Positions 10,605-23,215 of a stretch of 64,000 nucleotides of DNA are shown here, in pieces. The stretch is taken from positions 4,402,001 through 4,466,000 of the forward strand of contig NC_061128.1 of assembly GCF_905220365.1 (NCBI RefSeq), written 5' to 3'. A program made the position numbers and the translations under genes. Below the pieces are notes generated by a model. It had not been told where the DNA came from. It saw only the letters and a program-made list of their open reading frames with translations, and did no database searches. The stretch is from Vanessa cardui. Lineage: Eukaryota; Arthropoda; Insecta; Lepidoptera; Nymphalidae. The stretch's first letter is position 1; every line of letters starts with the position of its first letter.

Positions 10605-12635
10605 GGTATGTATATATATACAAATGTATGTATATAAAAATTTACTGTGGTTAAAACTGCGGCAAAGATCTAGTATAATATACACAACGATCGACGGCGC
10701 TCACTTACATTCAAATATTAGGCAGCGTCGGCTGAGAATATATTTTATTATACTGAAACATATAACCAAACCCCAGCGCGTACTAAAGTACAACATTATT
10801 ATTTTTTTGACAAGTACCTACTCTTTACACACTAATTAAGAAGGTTATATACAAAAACATTGCTTTTTCTACACACAAACTTTCCTCTTCATGGTAATCT
10901 GCGGAAGGTTTCCCTAAAAAGAGGTTTTATAACAACTTTGTTAAGTTGTTGCCGAGGACTTCGGAATTTCCAATTATATTTCAGCGGCACCCAACGAGTG
11001 TGTTGAATTAAAAACAAATGACCACGAAATAATAATGTTCATAATTAAAAATAAAATAGTTTTGATAAAAGATAAAGATTTTTTATTTGTTGCCAATCGT
11101 TTTTGTAGATTTCAGAGTTGTTCCAATAATACGCTAACTAGTAACAACTTGCGTAAAAATACTAATCCAAACATTATAGTGAAAACCCAATTAAAAAAAA
11201 GTATACATTCATTATCATATTTTATTTCACCTCATCACCTGAACGGGGACTTTGTTACTACAAATAAAGCTAATAAGTGATAAATTCGAAAAAATAAAAC
11301 ATTCGGGGAACATACAACATCTAATTAGAAAAACATTTGGTACCAAAACTTCGTCTTACAAAAATCAACAAAGTTTCCAGTTCAACGTTAAAACATGGAG
11401 TGAATCTAATAAGAACTAGTAACTAACAGATAATCAAAGTATATAAAATAGGTCGATTAAAAAGCTATTTAAAGTTTAGCAAATAAAAAAAAGAAACAAA
11501 ATTCCCACGAATATTATTTACAGAGTTCTATAGGTTTTTGAAGAGGTTTTATTATTCAAAATTAAAAAAAAAGCGCTTTCTATAAAAGTGTAGATATAAT
11601 ATAACTCGATCTAGATAGAGATTGTAGGGCATAACTAAGTATGAATAATCCTAGGCTAGGATGAAGAACGGCCTGCGTCCGATCGGATAACTTCTCTCGT
11701 TAGCACTATCTGCGGTGGGCGTGCGCGCGCATGTGTTATGAACCGACAACCGAACTAGGCTTGAACGGTTTTCATAATACCTTGTTATATTAATATTTAT
11801 GTTGTTGAGGTGAGCTGTTTTTAAAAGTGTGAAAAGAGTTTTTAATACAAAATTAATTATAAAGAATGAGTCAATGAAGATTATTGGAAGCTATCATAAT
11901 ATGTTCCGCATGATTCAACCATTTACAAAACTTAAAATGTCGTTAAAGTAAATACTAAATGTAATTTTGTATATATTATACTACGTTTCATTACCTTTAA
12001 TTATTAAGAGAGCGTGATCTTGTCAAATGACTGCTGTGTGGTGACCGATTTATTAGTATCAGTAAATCATTGTTTTGTGTTGCAAGAAATAGTGTCTAAA
12101 TAAAAAAAACAAAAGCATCTATAATAAAGCAAGAGCGGTAAATTCCAAATTTAAAAAATTGTTTACACAAATAACATTTGGCGTCTTATGGCAGTAATTG
12201 AAAATAAAAAATATACGTGGTTTTTTTTTAAACCTTTCTTATTACCTCTTAATATTGTAAGCTGGTGTATGTTGAAATATTTGGACTGGGGGATTCCCGA
12301 TTCATAGCTTTTTCATCTCCTAGAAAAAGTTAAATCAAAACAGCTATACTAGGGATTTTGTCAGAGTTCGTTTAAAACAGGATGTTTTTTATGTGATGAA
12401 AAACTGGAGAAAAAGATACATTTTACAAGGGTATTTTTTTTTATAATTAAAACTTAGACTTCATTTTTAAGTCACTTTAATAATTGTTATAATGGTTTTG
12501 CCTTTACTTATTTAGAAACCTAATAATATTCAGGCAAATATATTATATTCTGTATGTAAAAAAAAAATCCTTTCATTAAGCCGAAAATAGGCAACTTTAT
12601 ATATTATATATTTATATTTTATATTAGATATACTT
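10605..12635. other. Intergenic DNA; one mildly GC-rich patch
   Basis: Mostly AT-rich with no supported gene. Around 11660-11760 there is a GC-rich patch ('ctgcggtgggcgtgcgcgcg') that may be a regulatory element. An 81-codon frame at 11035-11280 is Lys/Asn-rich, as expected by chance in AT-rich DNA. Confidence 0.5.
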
Positions 12636-12639
12636 TTGA

Positions 12640-12745
12640 TCCACCGATCTGCATTCGAGCAGCTTGGAGGAATATACTCCAAGCTTACACCTCAAAAAGA
12701 AGCAAAGAATATGCCCAGCGGTGGGAAATTTACAGGCTTTGCATG
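12640..12745 (+). repeat. SINE 3' portion (Metulj-like)
   Basis: It contains 'ctgcattcgagcagcttgg', 'gaatatactccaagctt' and 'cagcggtgggaaatttacag', the tail blocks of the SINE that lies complete just downstream at 12858-13145. It is a 5'-truncated copy in the same orientation. Confidence 0.75.
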
Positions 12746-12857
12746 TTGTAGGCAACTTTGCCTGATGTTTATTGGACAGCTACAACTATAGACACACTGT
12801 GTTAATCATTCATAGCAAAATACCCGATGTGGTGTGGGTACCTGCAAATAGTAAACA

Positions 12858-13145
12858 TGAGAGATGGTCCAGTGGTTAGAACACGTGCATCTTAACCGAT
12901 GATTTCGGGTTCAAACCCAGGCTAGCACCATTATATATATGTGCTCAATTTGTGTTTATAATTCATCTCGTGCTCGGCGGTGAAGGAAAACATCGCGAGG
13001 AAACCTGCATGTGTCTAATTTCATCGAAATTCTGCCACATGTGCATTCCACCAACCTGCATTGGAACAGCGTGGTGGACTATGTTCCAAGCCCTCTCTTT
13101 AATGGAAGAGGAGGCCTTATCCCAGCAGTGGGAAATTTACAGGCC
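12858..13145 (+). repeat. Full-length tRNA-derived SINE (Metulj-like)
   Basis: The tRNA-like head reads 'gagatggtccagtggttaga' (A box) and 'gggttcaaacccagg' (B box). The body has 'cggtgaaggaaaacatcgcg', 'aggaaacctgcatgtgtct' and 'ttctgccacatgtgcattcc'. The tail has 'ggaagaggaggccttatccc' and 'agcagtgggaaatttacagg'. This is the best-preserved member in the window. The name is from memory of Heliconius repeats, not a database match. The 80-codon frame inside it is not a gene. Confidence 0.85.
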
Positions 13146-13149
13146 GTTA

Positions 13150-14430
13150 CTTTACTTTACTCTAAATAGTAAACATGACATTAGCCTAAATTAGTTCTTT
13201 GACATCTAAATATGAGAAGAATTTAAGTTAAAAGTGAGATAAGAAGCAATGGGTTATAAGACATTTTTTAGCTTGAAGCTAGGCGCAAAATGATTAGTCT
13301 TGTTCAATAAATAACATCTCATTACAATGAATCGCGGATTGTCTACAATATTTCACGCGCCCTCTGATACAGGGATTGGGCGTGGAAACAGGGAGGGAGT
13401 GAGCTTGAACAAGGAGTATGGAAGTGAAAACCAAATAATTCATACCTTTTTTTACAAAATAATTTATTTTGCACTGTTCCTTTATAATTTTATGATGATA
13501 TATGTTAACCTTTATCGTTTTACGCCAATTATTCTATGATTAATTCATGTTACAGATGTTCTGTATCCATAGTACTTTAACAGAAAGGGTAAGTATGTGG
13601 TACCTATAAGATTTTTTCGAAAAAGCATTTCTGATTCAGACAGACATTGTTGAACAAGCTCCAGGACCAATTGAAATATCTTTACGATCTTTAACTATGA
13701 AATGTCGAAAAAGAAACGCCGAAATGTTTCTAAAATTTCTTGAATGCGGTCCTTTGTTCCGTAAAAAGCGTAACGATCACCATCAATGCAGTTTATTACC
13801 ATTAGACCAATTACACCACAATTCAAATGGTAAGGTCTAATATAATTGGTCAGTTAAAATACTTTCTAATTATCTTTTTACAAATAAAATTATGACGAAA
13901 AAGTATTTTGCCGATTTGAAATCACCTCAGGCGTGGTCGTATCAGTTTAGATTTTATCATAATTTTCCATAGTTTCTTCTTATGAGAATATTTCGATAAT
14001 ATCACGCTATATTTAGTTATGTGCAGCGCCTTAAGTATCAAAGTATTCCCATTTAATACTTCGTCACGATTTTTTGCGCTGATTTATAGGCTGGTTTAAT
14101 ATGTGAATGAGCAGTTATAATGAGAATACTAACATTTAACTTGCAATTTTCATGGGCAAGTCATAAAAATTAAGGTCGTAGTATCAAGAGTTTCTTGTAC
14201 CTTGTCTCTGGAGGTTCTTTAAATTCCATTTTTTTATATTTATCTTTCTTACTATCGATGGAATGCAATGATTAATCGAATTGAATTTTGTGAACCTTCA
14301 CAGTCCTCGTAAGAAGTTGATGTGTACTTATAGTTTAAAAGTGAAGGAACTTTCAATTAAAACGTGCTCTTTGTTACCCAACTAATAAATGTTAAATAGT
14401 TCAAATATCAACATGAACCATGTGATCGTT
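13150..14430. other. AT-rich intergenic DNA, nothing recognised
   Basis: No supported gene, RNA or repeat. Confidence 0.6.
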
Positions 14431-14434
14431 TTAT

Positions 14435-14610
14435 TTACCAAATCCAACGTTCGTAGTCCGCGCCGTGTAGGCGTGGTGGTCGTGAGGGTGCCGCGGGCGC
14501 GGGGCGTGGGGCGCGCGATATGCGCCCGCGCCGTCCAAGCCTGCGCCGCCGCCGGCGCTTGCTCTGCTTTGCGCACCTCAAAATGTTCCTCAACCATTTG
14601 GTTCACGTGG
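14435..14610. promoter_or_regulatory. Strong GC-rich island, open on both strands
   Basis: The segment is very GC-rich (for example 'gggtgccgcgggcgcggggc' and 'cgcgccgtccaagcctgcgc') in an AT-rich background. Open frames of 74 codons run on both strands, which is expected when stop codons are rare in GC-rich sequence. On the plus strand a donor-like 'cacgtggtaaga' follows at about 14605. None of the frames shows a domain. A regulatory island or the first exon of a noncoding transcript are the two readings; neither is shown. Confidence 0.35.
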
Positions 14611-15910
14611 TAAGATATCCTTAGATGATTTCAGCTAAGTAGAATGTACAATATGCATTTTATAACCTAAACTTTCTATCACCTCGAGGCCGCAGTATCT
14701 TGATTTGAGATTTTCCATAATTACCTTTAAATGATGCTTCTCAACTTTCTGATCTGATATATAAACCTCCAAACATTTTTGTCTCACAGTTCTACGTCTA
14801 AGACTTTGTAAGATAACATTTGACTTTAGTCATGTCACATAAGACAAGTTCCTCGACGATGATTAGCAGCATCTTAAAACGAGACCATCGCTGACAACAA
14901 TAGCTATTATTGACTCGGAGGTTTCATAATCATTTGATAATCAAATTCATCTATTACAAATCGTGTTTGATTCCGTCTCGTTAAAGCGTTCCAAATAAAA
15001 AAACAATAGCAACAATGGTCTCTTAAATTCTCAACTATAGTAGGTGTTAGGGCTCTCATTCGAACAATGTTTCATCCTTATGATTTGTATCAGTTGTTAT
15101 CCGCTCTGTAGGTGTGTATAGCGATGGTAGGGCGTCTGGTTTAATAAAGAGCGATAATTAAATGTTGTAGTTGAGTTGTTTATACGAGCGAGATCGGCCG
15201 GCCCGCCCCCGCGCGGCGCCTCGCTCGATGGGATTAACGAGTTACAAGTCTTCCGTGATCAATTTCGATTGGAATAACTGCATAAGCACTTTGTAATCCA
15301 TCGCGAGCTTGATCTTTGGCTTGCACTGAAAAAATAATCTAAGTGCAATAAATCTAAGGCTAAATGTGTCTAAGCTGTCCACTATATTAAGTAATGCCTT
15401 GTGCTTAAGGTTAAAAAATGTTATTCATATGTTACTTAAGAATTGCGAATGGGTAAAAGTCTTCAAAATATGTTTGATGACATATCTTATATGTATCGGA
15501 AAGTGTTGTAAGAAATAAAGAAAGGTATTTTTTATATATTTAATATCTAACTTCATTGTAATAAATATGTATACTTTTTTATTTGTAAAATCTTATAATG
15601 CAATACACGCATAAACTATGATTTTTTTAAATGACAGTATACACGCTATATAGTTCTTTTTAGGAATTATCATTGATTTCATTTAAAACATAATTCAAAG
15701 TGTACAATAGTAGCATTATATAACTACAAAATATTAGCTTAGTATAATATACATTACAAAACAAAAGTTAGTTAGTTTCTAAATATTCTTAATTTAAATC
15801 AATCGACGTCTAAAAAAATCGTCGTTAATTTGTTTTAATTAACATTGAACAAGTTAAGATACACCTTAAGAAGAACTCCTACAGCTCAAGCATATTGCTA
15901 ACAAATCACA
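14611..15910. other. Intergenic DNA with a small GC patch
   Basis: A short GC-rich patch at about 15185-15235 ('ggccggcccgcccccgcgcg') is the only notable feature. No gene seen. Confidence 0.5.
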
Positions 15911-15914
15911 AACG

Positions 15915-16080
15915 AATGGGTCGTTTAGGCGCCATTTGTTGCCCCGTGGGAGGGTAATTGTGTTTACAATACACCACCTCCCCCTCCCACCACCACCCTA
16001 CCACCTATCCGGTCGTTGCTCATGCCTGACAGGGTAACGCTTAGCGATTTCACCTCGAAAAGCATACATTTGCCGTGTAT
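15915..16080. promoter_or_regulatory. Candidate element with GGCGCCATTT and C-rich tract
   Basis: 'ggcgccattt' at 15928-15937 contains the GCCAT core bound by the Pho/YY1 family. About 35 bases on, a C-rich tract on the plus strand ('cacctccccctcccaccacc') gives runs of G on the minus strand. No coding frame. The regulatory role is inferred from motif and composition. Confidence 0.3.
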
Positions 16081-17690
16081 AAAGCCGCTTAATGTGACAT
16101 TGACTCTTGGTTTAAGATTTGTAATTTCAACAAACAAATATTACGTAATGCTATTGCATGGATTATTTTTCATCTGTGGTATATTCAAATAGATAAAATA
16201 ATTTTATCGAATATTATCGAAATTTTAAGAATATTAGAAAAAGTGTTATAAATTTTACAGTAACTCAAATTAAAATTACATGATATTGGAATGTTCTGTA
16301 AATTTCGTATTGATATACATATAAGTGGGTGCTAGGAAATCTGATATTTTTTTAATGAAAATATGTATGTTGTAAATTTAAACCTTTATAAATAAATTAG
16401 TTAATAATTAATTACGGCTAGTACAAAGTAAGGCTACTAAGAAGGCTGAAGGTTGAATACATGACCTAATGGTAGGTCACCTTTACACATAAATAATACA
16501 GATTATATAGAACGCAACTAGGAAAAAAATCCATCATTTTCAGATTATCATTGTTATACATCATCATTAGTAATGAAGTAAAAGATTTAGACAAATGTCA
16601 TGATAGTCGCGCTCAGTTCAATCGAAAAATAATTTTATTTGTGCTCACATCTAATATTATGTAGTATCTTATTGGTTTCATTGATTATTATTTGTTATAT
16701 ATGTAATAGTTAAACACATGTTTAATAATTCTTATTTCCAATTTTTGTTTATATTTAATTCATGATTTTAATACATATTGTGCAAATGTACGATGAGACC
16801 ACCTGTAAATAGTAGAACATTTGCCTAGATATTTTTGGTGTGTATTTTTTTATTTTGATGTGATCTATTGTTGGTTGTCCCAAAAAAATGGTGATATTTT
16901 ATTATAATGTACTAAATTTTCAGTGTGCTTTTAGTCACTGCTGATTTTAAATATTAAGACGGTCTGAAACACTTGACTGTCTGATGACACTGATATACTT
17001 GTATGATTACACTGTTTCGCTTATTATTTATAGTGTTTTACACTGTAAGATTAAATCAACAACAAGAAAATACTGGAAATTAACAACGGTTTAAAAAAAA
17101 ACACAAATTCGGCTAAACAGTAAATCTTCAGTATATATAAATCCATCCTAAAATATAATATGACTTTATTGTATATGTAAAACATTACACATAAAATCGT
17201 GATACTTAAAATTAATAAGAATTTTTGTTCGAATTTAACACTGCTGTACAGCTCATTGTAGTAGAACAAAGAAAAACACTGGTCCATCAACTAATGACGT
17301 CATTTACTCCAAAACAAAAATTGTAATGATTGCTAAATTCATCTTTCTTTTGTTCTTGAGCTAAAACAACAAAACGCGGATAAGGGAAGATTATGATAAT
17401 ACTCTATTTTTAAATTCACATGTGATTTTTTTTCATAACTAAAGTATTCACACAATTGTATGTTTTGTATATGAAATGAAAAGTGTTTTTCCTAATGTTA
17501 ATAGTGGGTACATTTTTTACAAATACTAAATAAAATAATAATAGGTAAAAATTGCAACATCGGACATGTTATCTATAAATTATATTTAAAAAAAATTGAG
17601 TTCAAGTTAAAAATATCCAAAGCTATTTAAAGGGAAGAGATTTTTTTAATAATAAATTTAACGTTGTTCTACACACATAAAGAAGGCGAA
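16081..17690. other. AT-rich intergenic DNA, nothing recognised
   Basis: No supported features. The 79-codon minus-strand frame at 17051-17290 is rich in Phe/Ile/Leu/Tyr, as expected by chance in AT-rich DNA. Confidence 0.6.
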
Positions 17691-17691
17691 A

Positions 17692-17842
17692 CGAGAGCTG
17701 CCTAGCGCGTCCTTAACGATCCCGCTCCTCCCATGAAAATCCCATAAAAAATAATAAACAATTTACGTTCGCTGACACGCGCGCGCGCGTCATTACGCTT
17801 TAGTATTAACCATCAGAGATTTTTACACGAACGCAGCTCTCG
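17692..17842. other. GC-enriched block bounded by a 10-bp inverted repeat
   Basis: 'cgagagctgc' at 17692-17701 is exactly mirrored by 'gcagctctcg' at 17833-17842. Between them lie a 12-base alternating CG run (17778-17789) and moderately GC-rich sequence. It could be a cis-regulatory block or a remnant of a small inverted-repeat element. No coding sequence. Confidence 0.4.
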
Positions 17843-17940
17843 GGAAAATCTCTCGAACATTCTTATTCTTAAGTGTATTAGCGTTTTACAAAACGGAGTA
17901 TAGTATTAAATATTAAAAAAGGAATAAAACAACAAAAACA

Positions 17941-18145
17941 GCCTGTAAATTTCCCACTGCTGGGTTTGGAATATATTCCACTATACTGTCTGTACTACTG
18001 TCCCAATGCGGGTTGGTGTGGCAGCACACATGTGGCAGAATTTCTATCGAATTTTACGCATACAGGTTTCCTCACGATGTTTTCTTTCACCGCTGAATAC
18101 ATAAATTAAGCACATGAATATTCATTCATCGGTTAAGAGAGAAAA
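17941..18145 (-). repeat. SINE (Metulj-like), reversed, lacking part of head
   Basis: On the plus strand: 'gcctgtaaatttcccactgc', 'tgtcccaatgcgggttgg', 'gtggcagaatttctatcga', 'acaggtttcctcacgatg' and 'attcatcggttaag'. These are the reverse of the blocks in the complete copy at 12858-13145. Confidence 0.8.
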
Positions 18146-18204
18146 TAAATAAAAACAGTTAATTTTATGATTATATAATAATTCATTTCCTTTTTGGATG
18201 ACAA

Positions 18205-18310
18205 ATTAGTAAATGTATCCATCAATCTGCATTCGAGCTACGAATAATCTCTTTGAGAATAATCCTTGTGGAATAATCGTCATGAGGCCGCGCCCAGTGA
18301 TGGCACATTT
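18205..18310 (+). repeat. Degenerate SINE tail fragment
   Basis: It begins 'atccatcaatctgcattcga', matching the start of the fragment at 12640, and continues with a decayed 'catgaggccgcgcccagtga'. Tail portion only. Confidence 0.5.
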
Positions 18311-19030
18311 GTTTAAAAAATGAACCGCAAATTGCATTATTAAAATTACTTTTATTTCATATATTTAAGCATATTTAAGCACTGTTTTGTTAATTAGAAC
18401 CGTGTCAATGTATGTTAATATATAATTTGTGATAATTTAGTTACTTAGTAAAATCGAAATATCAAAGATGACCTAAATGAATTAGGTACTGGAATCTATT
18501 AAACATATTTGTATATTTAATTGTCGGAGTACAACATTAATTCGATTTTAAGTATTACAAGAAGATTCCCAAATGAATCCTAACCAGTATTATAAATCCC
18601 AAAGAGAGTTATGTTATTAACAAACTTAGGACGAAAATGAGCTGTCGTATTATGAGATTATATAACATTTTTATCTATTTCTTATAGTCCATGTTATTTG
18701 AAAAACTTGGTAAAACCTGTCCAGTATGAATGGCTATAAAAAAGCAAGGAAATGTCAAAACGCGTTATTAGTTTTTAAGTTGACCATGACCACAGTCTAT
18801 TATAAGTTCGATGTTGGCAATATGAATGTAAATGTTGAATGTTAAATACTGCTAAACTTACTTTATATACTATTTGTGACATATAGAATATGCTATATAA
18901 AAAATGACAGAAAAGCGTGGAATTAATACTTGTTGACTGCCAGACAGGATGTCAACGAGTATCAATTCGACTCTTTTTGATTACATACATATATAATTGT
19001 ATTTAACTAACATGACTATATTTTTAAATG
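18311..19030. other. AT-rich intergenic DNA, nothing recognised
   Basis: No supported gene or repeat. Confidence 0.6.
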
Positions 19031-19033
19031 TTC

Positions 19034-19160
19034 AAAAAGAGTAACTACTGAGTTTCTTGTCGGTTCTTCTCGGTAGAATCTACTTCACGAACCGGTATAA
19101 GCTTCACTTAATAATAGTTGTTAAATGACGATTCAAAAGTGCATATAAAAGCAAACTTGA
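19034..19160 (+). repeat. Interspersed repeat (family B), copy 1
   Basis: It carries 'agagtaactactgagtttct', 'gtcggttcttctcggtagaa', 'cgaaccggtataagcttc' and 'aaatgacgattcaaaagtgc'. The same series recurs at 21293-21440 in the same orientation. I recognise this as the 3' part of a common lepidopteran retroposon, class uncertain. Confidence 0.75.
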
Positions 19161-21290
19161 ACTATAGAACCTCTACTGTCCTATATTCGCACAGTATGAA
19201 GCATAATATAAGTTTATCTTTGTGTATTAATATAAACATGGAACAAGTATTCTGTACGTTAATCTAAATTGAGAATAAAATAAATTTCGTAACATTCCAA
19301 CATTTCCATTGCACTGCCTTACTTGTACAATCTGTGTATGATTTTTTAAATATAAGTATATTGCAGAATTACATACTTTTACATACATTGTTAAAGAGCC
19401 AAGATGTCACGATGGATGGAATACAAGGATCTTAAGACACATAAAATCCGGCTAAGTGCTTCTGAATATTGTGCTTGTATATCTCGAAAGAATCTGCATG
19501 GTGGAATTCACTCCAAAACCTTCTCAATTGCATAATTACGCCTTATTACTTTATTGACAAATAATCCGAAGAATGTCTTATGACAGAATTAATCATAGTT
19601 GGCATTATACGAATACAATTTAAGAAAGTAGAATTTATATTAATATACATGAGACGTTTTATAGCCTCAGTATACGGAAATAAACAAAAACAATATCGTC
19701 TACTTAACTACACCATAAGCGAATAAAAAACACGACAGCAAGGAATCTACAAGACAGTCGCCATTTAATTGGTACCTATTAGTTACATGGTTACAAAACG
19801 TAATAAATTCTATAAGCAATAAAATTACGGAACCACTTTCCAAATGTCATGTTAATAGAATAAAACCACGAGTCGACGTCATGAATAAAAAAATATACTT
19901 GTACATAATTTAAACTAAAAAGACTTTAATTTGCTGATTGATGGTCACCATTTTATAGTAAAGTAACATCTTTATGAACACTGAATTAATTCGTATTTCT
20001 TCACAGATAAAATAAATGTATTATCAATTCTATTTTTTTGCCTGACAAATTGTAAGTAGCAGATGTACGTAAAAAGTTTTTTTTTTGTACTGACATTATT
20101 TTGTAAGCAATGCAAAAATAAATCTAAATATCATGTGTTACAGGCGCATTAAAATTTGTTCACGGAAACCTGATTCATATATTTAGCAATATCGGTTGAC
20201 ATTTATACTTACTGTTCTACTCCTTAAAGCTTTAAGCTTAATTCTAGCGTAGTCATATAGCCTACAACCGTCGTCATTATTTAGACTATCTAATTAAAAA
20301 ATATTTAAATTGAGTGGTATTCCTTGGATCTACACATACAACAAAAACACTCCCGGATTTTATATTTTATAACTAGCTGATCAATGCGGGTTGCCTTCCA
20401 ACTTGTTAAACATTACAGTTCCGAGACGCCTTGAATCGTAAGTGCTATATGTATTTCTGTATACGTAAAAAGTTCTTCTAACACAAAAATAAATAAATTA
20501 TTTGATACAATAAAATATCACACACATACATACATACACATGATACAATATACACACTTAAGCAAACTAACAAATAGAAAAGGGGTTTATATTATTACTC
20601 TAGGTAAATATTTATATCGATTATACAGATACATATTATACTGATTTAAAATATCCAAGCTTTATAAAATCGACTATACATGATGTGTTTAATAATTAAT
20701 TTCTAAATGTAACAATATTTAAAATGCCATCTCACTGTATCGACCGATACACCTAACACACTATGCGTATGCAAAATAAAACCTGACCGGTCAGCAACAA
20801 GTGTATAATTCCTGGAATACCTAACAAATGTTAAGTTTTTTCCGTTGTCCATGCGACATGGCCCAATTAAGGCCCAACACGGCCAGTCCCGTACTCTCTC
20901 TTTATAATTTATTCGCTAAGGATTTCGTATGGTTTGTTTTTTTGTTCGATCGGAATCAGCTTCGTAAACACCTTGTTTAGTTGACTGCGAGCTTTGTTCG
21001 ATGATAACATTCATGAGAGATGTCGATATACGTTTGAGGATCAATAAATTGTAAATAAAAACGAATGTTTGTTATACTAAAAAACTAAAACTATAAATTT
21101 GCACTAAACGTATTAAAAACTAAATATGTAACGTTAAAAAAACAATAGAATTTCAAAAAGGCTTATTTACCTTTTAAATATTAATAGACAAGCATATTAA
21201 TTGTTCAAAAATAACATACGTACACGATAGAAGCGTAGCATAGTATTCGTTAATATTCATGGAGGATTAATTAATTCATGTATAATTAAT
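19161..21290. other. AT-rich intergenic DNA; possible relics only
   Basis: A heavily decayed SINE-like tail may lie near 19490-19540 ('ctgcatggtggaattcactc'). An 'aactagctgatcaatgcggg' start near 20372 resembles a LINE-tail head. A short 'acatacatacatac' run lies near 20523. No gene. Confidence 0.45.
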
Positions 21291-21292
21291 CC

Positions 21293-21440
21293 GTAAAGAG
21301 TAACTACTAAGTTTCTTGCCGGTTCTTCTCGATAAAATTTACATTCCAAATCGCTTGTGGTTTAACATTTAATTATCTCTTAAAATGACTTTTCAAAAGT
21401 ATAAAAACCTTCTCGTATAAAGTACATTTTGACTTACTGG
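21293..21440 (+). repeat. Interspersed repeat (family B), copy 2
   Basis: Same blocks as 19034-19160 ('agagtaactactaagtttct', 'gccggttcttctcgataaaa', 'atgacttttcaaaagt'), more diverged in the middle. Direct orientation relative to copy 1, about 2.3 kb apart. Confidence 0.7.
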
Positions 21441-22040
21441 CTTTTAAATAACACCAAAGCGTTTCTATTATAATTTATTTGTTTTTTATTATACCGATTG
21501 ATCGACGTAAAGGTTGAGTAATATATAATAAGAAATATTAAATTAGCATCTGCTTTTAGACAAGCGCATTCCAAGCAGCCTGTTAGAGTCGTTGTTAACA
21601 CCTCGGGAACACGATTAATCCCACCTAATACGTCACTTGTTCATACCATATTGAGTACAGAGAACACGCATAAAAAAGTGGTACACTATCAATACTAGAT
21701 TACTCAGTTGATGATGTATTAGGGGTATAGTAAGTCGAGATGACTCCATCGATAGAAAATGAAGCTTGTCTTCAAACACGAAGATATTACTATGTAATAC
21801 GTAATATTACTATATAAAGCACTACTGAACATTTTGCTGATATGAAGCCGTAACTGACTGGTCTCGTCTGCTAAGTTTACGTTACGTTTTAATATAAAAA
21901 GTATGTAAGTTTCTATCTACACCAATGGCACAAGAATCGAATCAAAGAAGTTTAACACTACTAACAGCAGGTAATTTAGATAATCGAAATGTTTATTGGT
22001 GTGAACCATCTATAACGCTCTTCGGGGGTGAGACAGACTT
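21441..22040. other. Intergenic DNA, nothing recognised
   Basis: No supported feature. Confidence 0.55.
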
Positions 22041-22043
22041 CTG

Positions 22044-22298
22044 TGCCGTGGTGTCACCTCGTCGCTTCCGTTTTCCAGATCCCTGTGTGTGTTAGGGACT
22101 TATACTATATATGCTACATATTATTCTTAAAAAAACTTGGCCCAAGTAATTCTAATATTTTTTAATAATAAAATCGGAGGTAATACAACACATGCCGTGA
22201 TGTCACCTCTCCGCTTCTGTTTTCGAGATCCTTGTGTGTGCGAGGGACTTATACTAAATACTCAATTGTTACATATTATTCTTGAAAAAAAAAACTTG
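22044..22298. repeat. Local tandem duplication, two diverged copies
   Basis: Unit 1 (22044-22139) and unit 2 (22194-22298) share, in order: 'gccgtg.tgtcacctc', 'cgctt.cgtttt', 'agatcc.tgtgtgtg', 'agggacttatacta', 'acatattattctt' and a run of A followed by 'cttg'. The offset is about 150 bases. The units differ at many positions, so the duplication is not recent. The 77-codon frame across unit 2 is not conserved in unit 1 and is unlikely to be a gene. Confidence 0.8.
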
Positions 22299-22299
22299 T

Positions 22300-23080
22300 T
22301 ACAAAAAGTCCAATATGTTTATACCACTCTAATTGACCTCGAGATCTGCAGTGTTACAAATCAACCATAGAATTGAATATTAACTGAAATCTTATACAAG
22401 AATTTGTAGTACCTTACCAGGGAGATGAGCTTTGCAATATCACGAGTGAGTCATATCCAAAATGCATACACAATAACGTGAAACAAATCATCAATTTCTA
22501 TTCCACCTTCTCCTGGATTACAGTCTTCAACGCGTGGCCATTGGCCCAGTGCGCGCAAACTATGACATTTATCTCTTCTTAGGAGAATTTAGTACAGATA
22601 AAATAAACCAGTTCTTTCAGTAGCGAGAATATGTCGACGGTCTACAGTTATACAGCCACAGTCAAATGAACACAGTCTGTGCTTTAATCATTCTTTATAA
22701 TGATATAATTATTTATGTTGATTTGTGATGTTATTTTGAAAACAGGTAAAAAACCGTAATCCACCACGTACCATATGTCACGTTACATTTAATTTATCAA
22801 GTTCTCACTATTTACATTATGGTAATCGTTGCATATTAAATTTTGTTTAGCATTAACATTAATATATATAAATAAACAAGATGTTGTGCTACCATCGAAA
22901 ACTAATAAACTCTGATAAAAAAATACATACAAGTATAACATAAACAGATTGCAATGAAATATTTAATCGATTTCAATATAATGTATTCTATTGAAATTGA
23001 TATTTTAAACTGACCGCGTTTTCTACACTTGCAAATAATATATTTAGGATAATTGCATTTTCAGTCATACTTAATAACGA
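22300..23080. other. AT-rich intergenic DNA, nothing recognised
   Basis: No supported feature. Confidence 0.55.
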
Positions 23081-23084
23081 AGGT

Positions 23085-23215
23085 CTTATATTCGTGCGGG
23101 CTCCGTGCAGTCCGGCGCGGGCGCATCGATTCCCAGAACTCTTTAATTGCATCCACTGCGAAGATCGAACGCTAAAAATCGATTTTTTATTCGATTTATC
23201 CAATGTGAGCCCGAG
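23085..23215. promoter_or_regulatory. Small GC-rich island, candidate regulatory element
   Basis: 'ggctccgtgcagtccggcgc' and 'gggcgcatcgattccc' stand out from AT-rich flanks. Frames of 71-77 codons run on both strands without any domain. A minus-strand exon reading (acceptor-like 'cttcgcag') was considered and not accepted. Confidence 0.25.

Noticed and set aside
12858..12932. Functional tRNA gene
   Set aside because: A and B boxes are present, but the sequence runs on into a SINE body and no acceptor or anticodon stems form.
14382..14613. srp or other coding exon in the GC-rich block
   Set aside because: All three minus-strand frames and the plus frame were read. None gave a recognisable protein or a good acceptor in the needed phase.
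22988..23203. Minus-strand exon following an acceptor-like 'cttcgcag'
   Set aside because: No matching donor or phase partner, and no recognisable peptide; more likely a GC-rich noncoding element.
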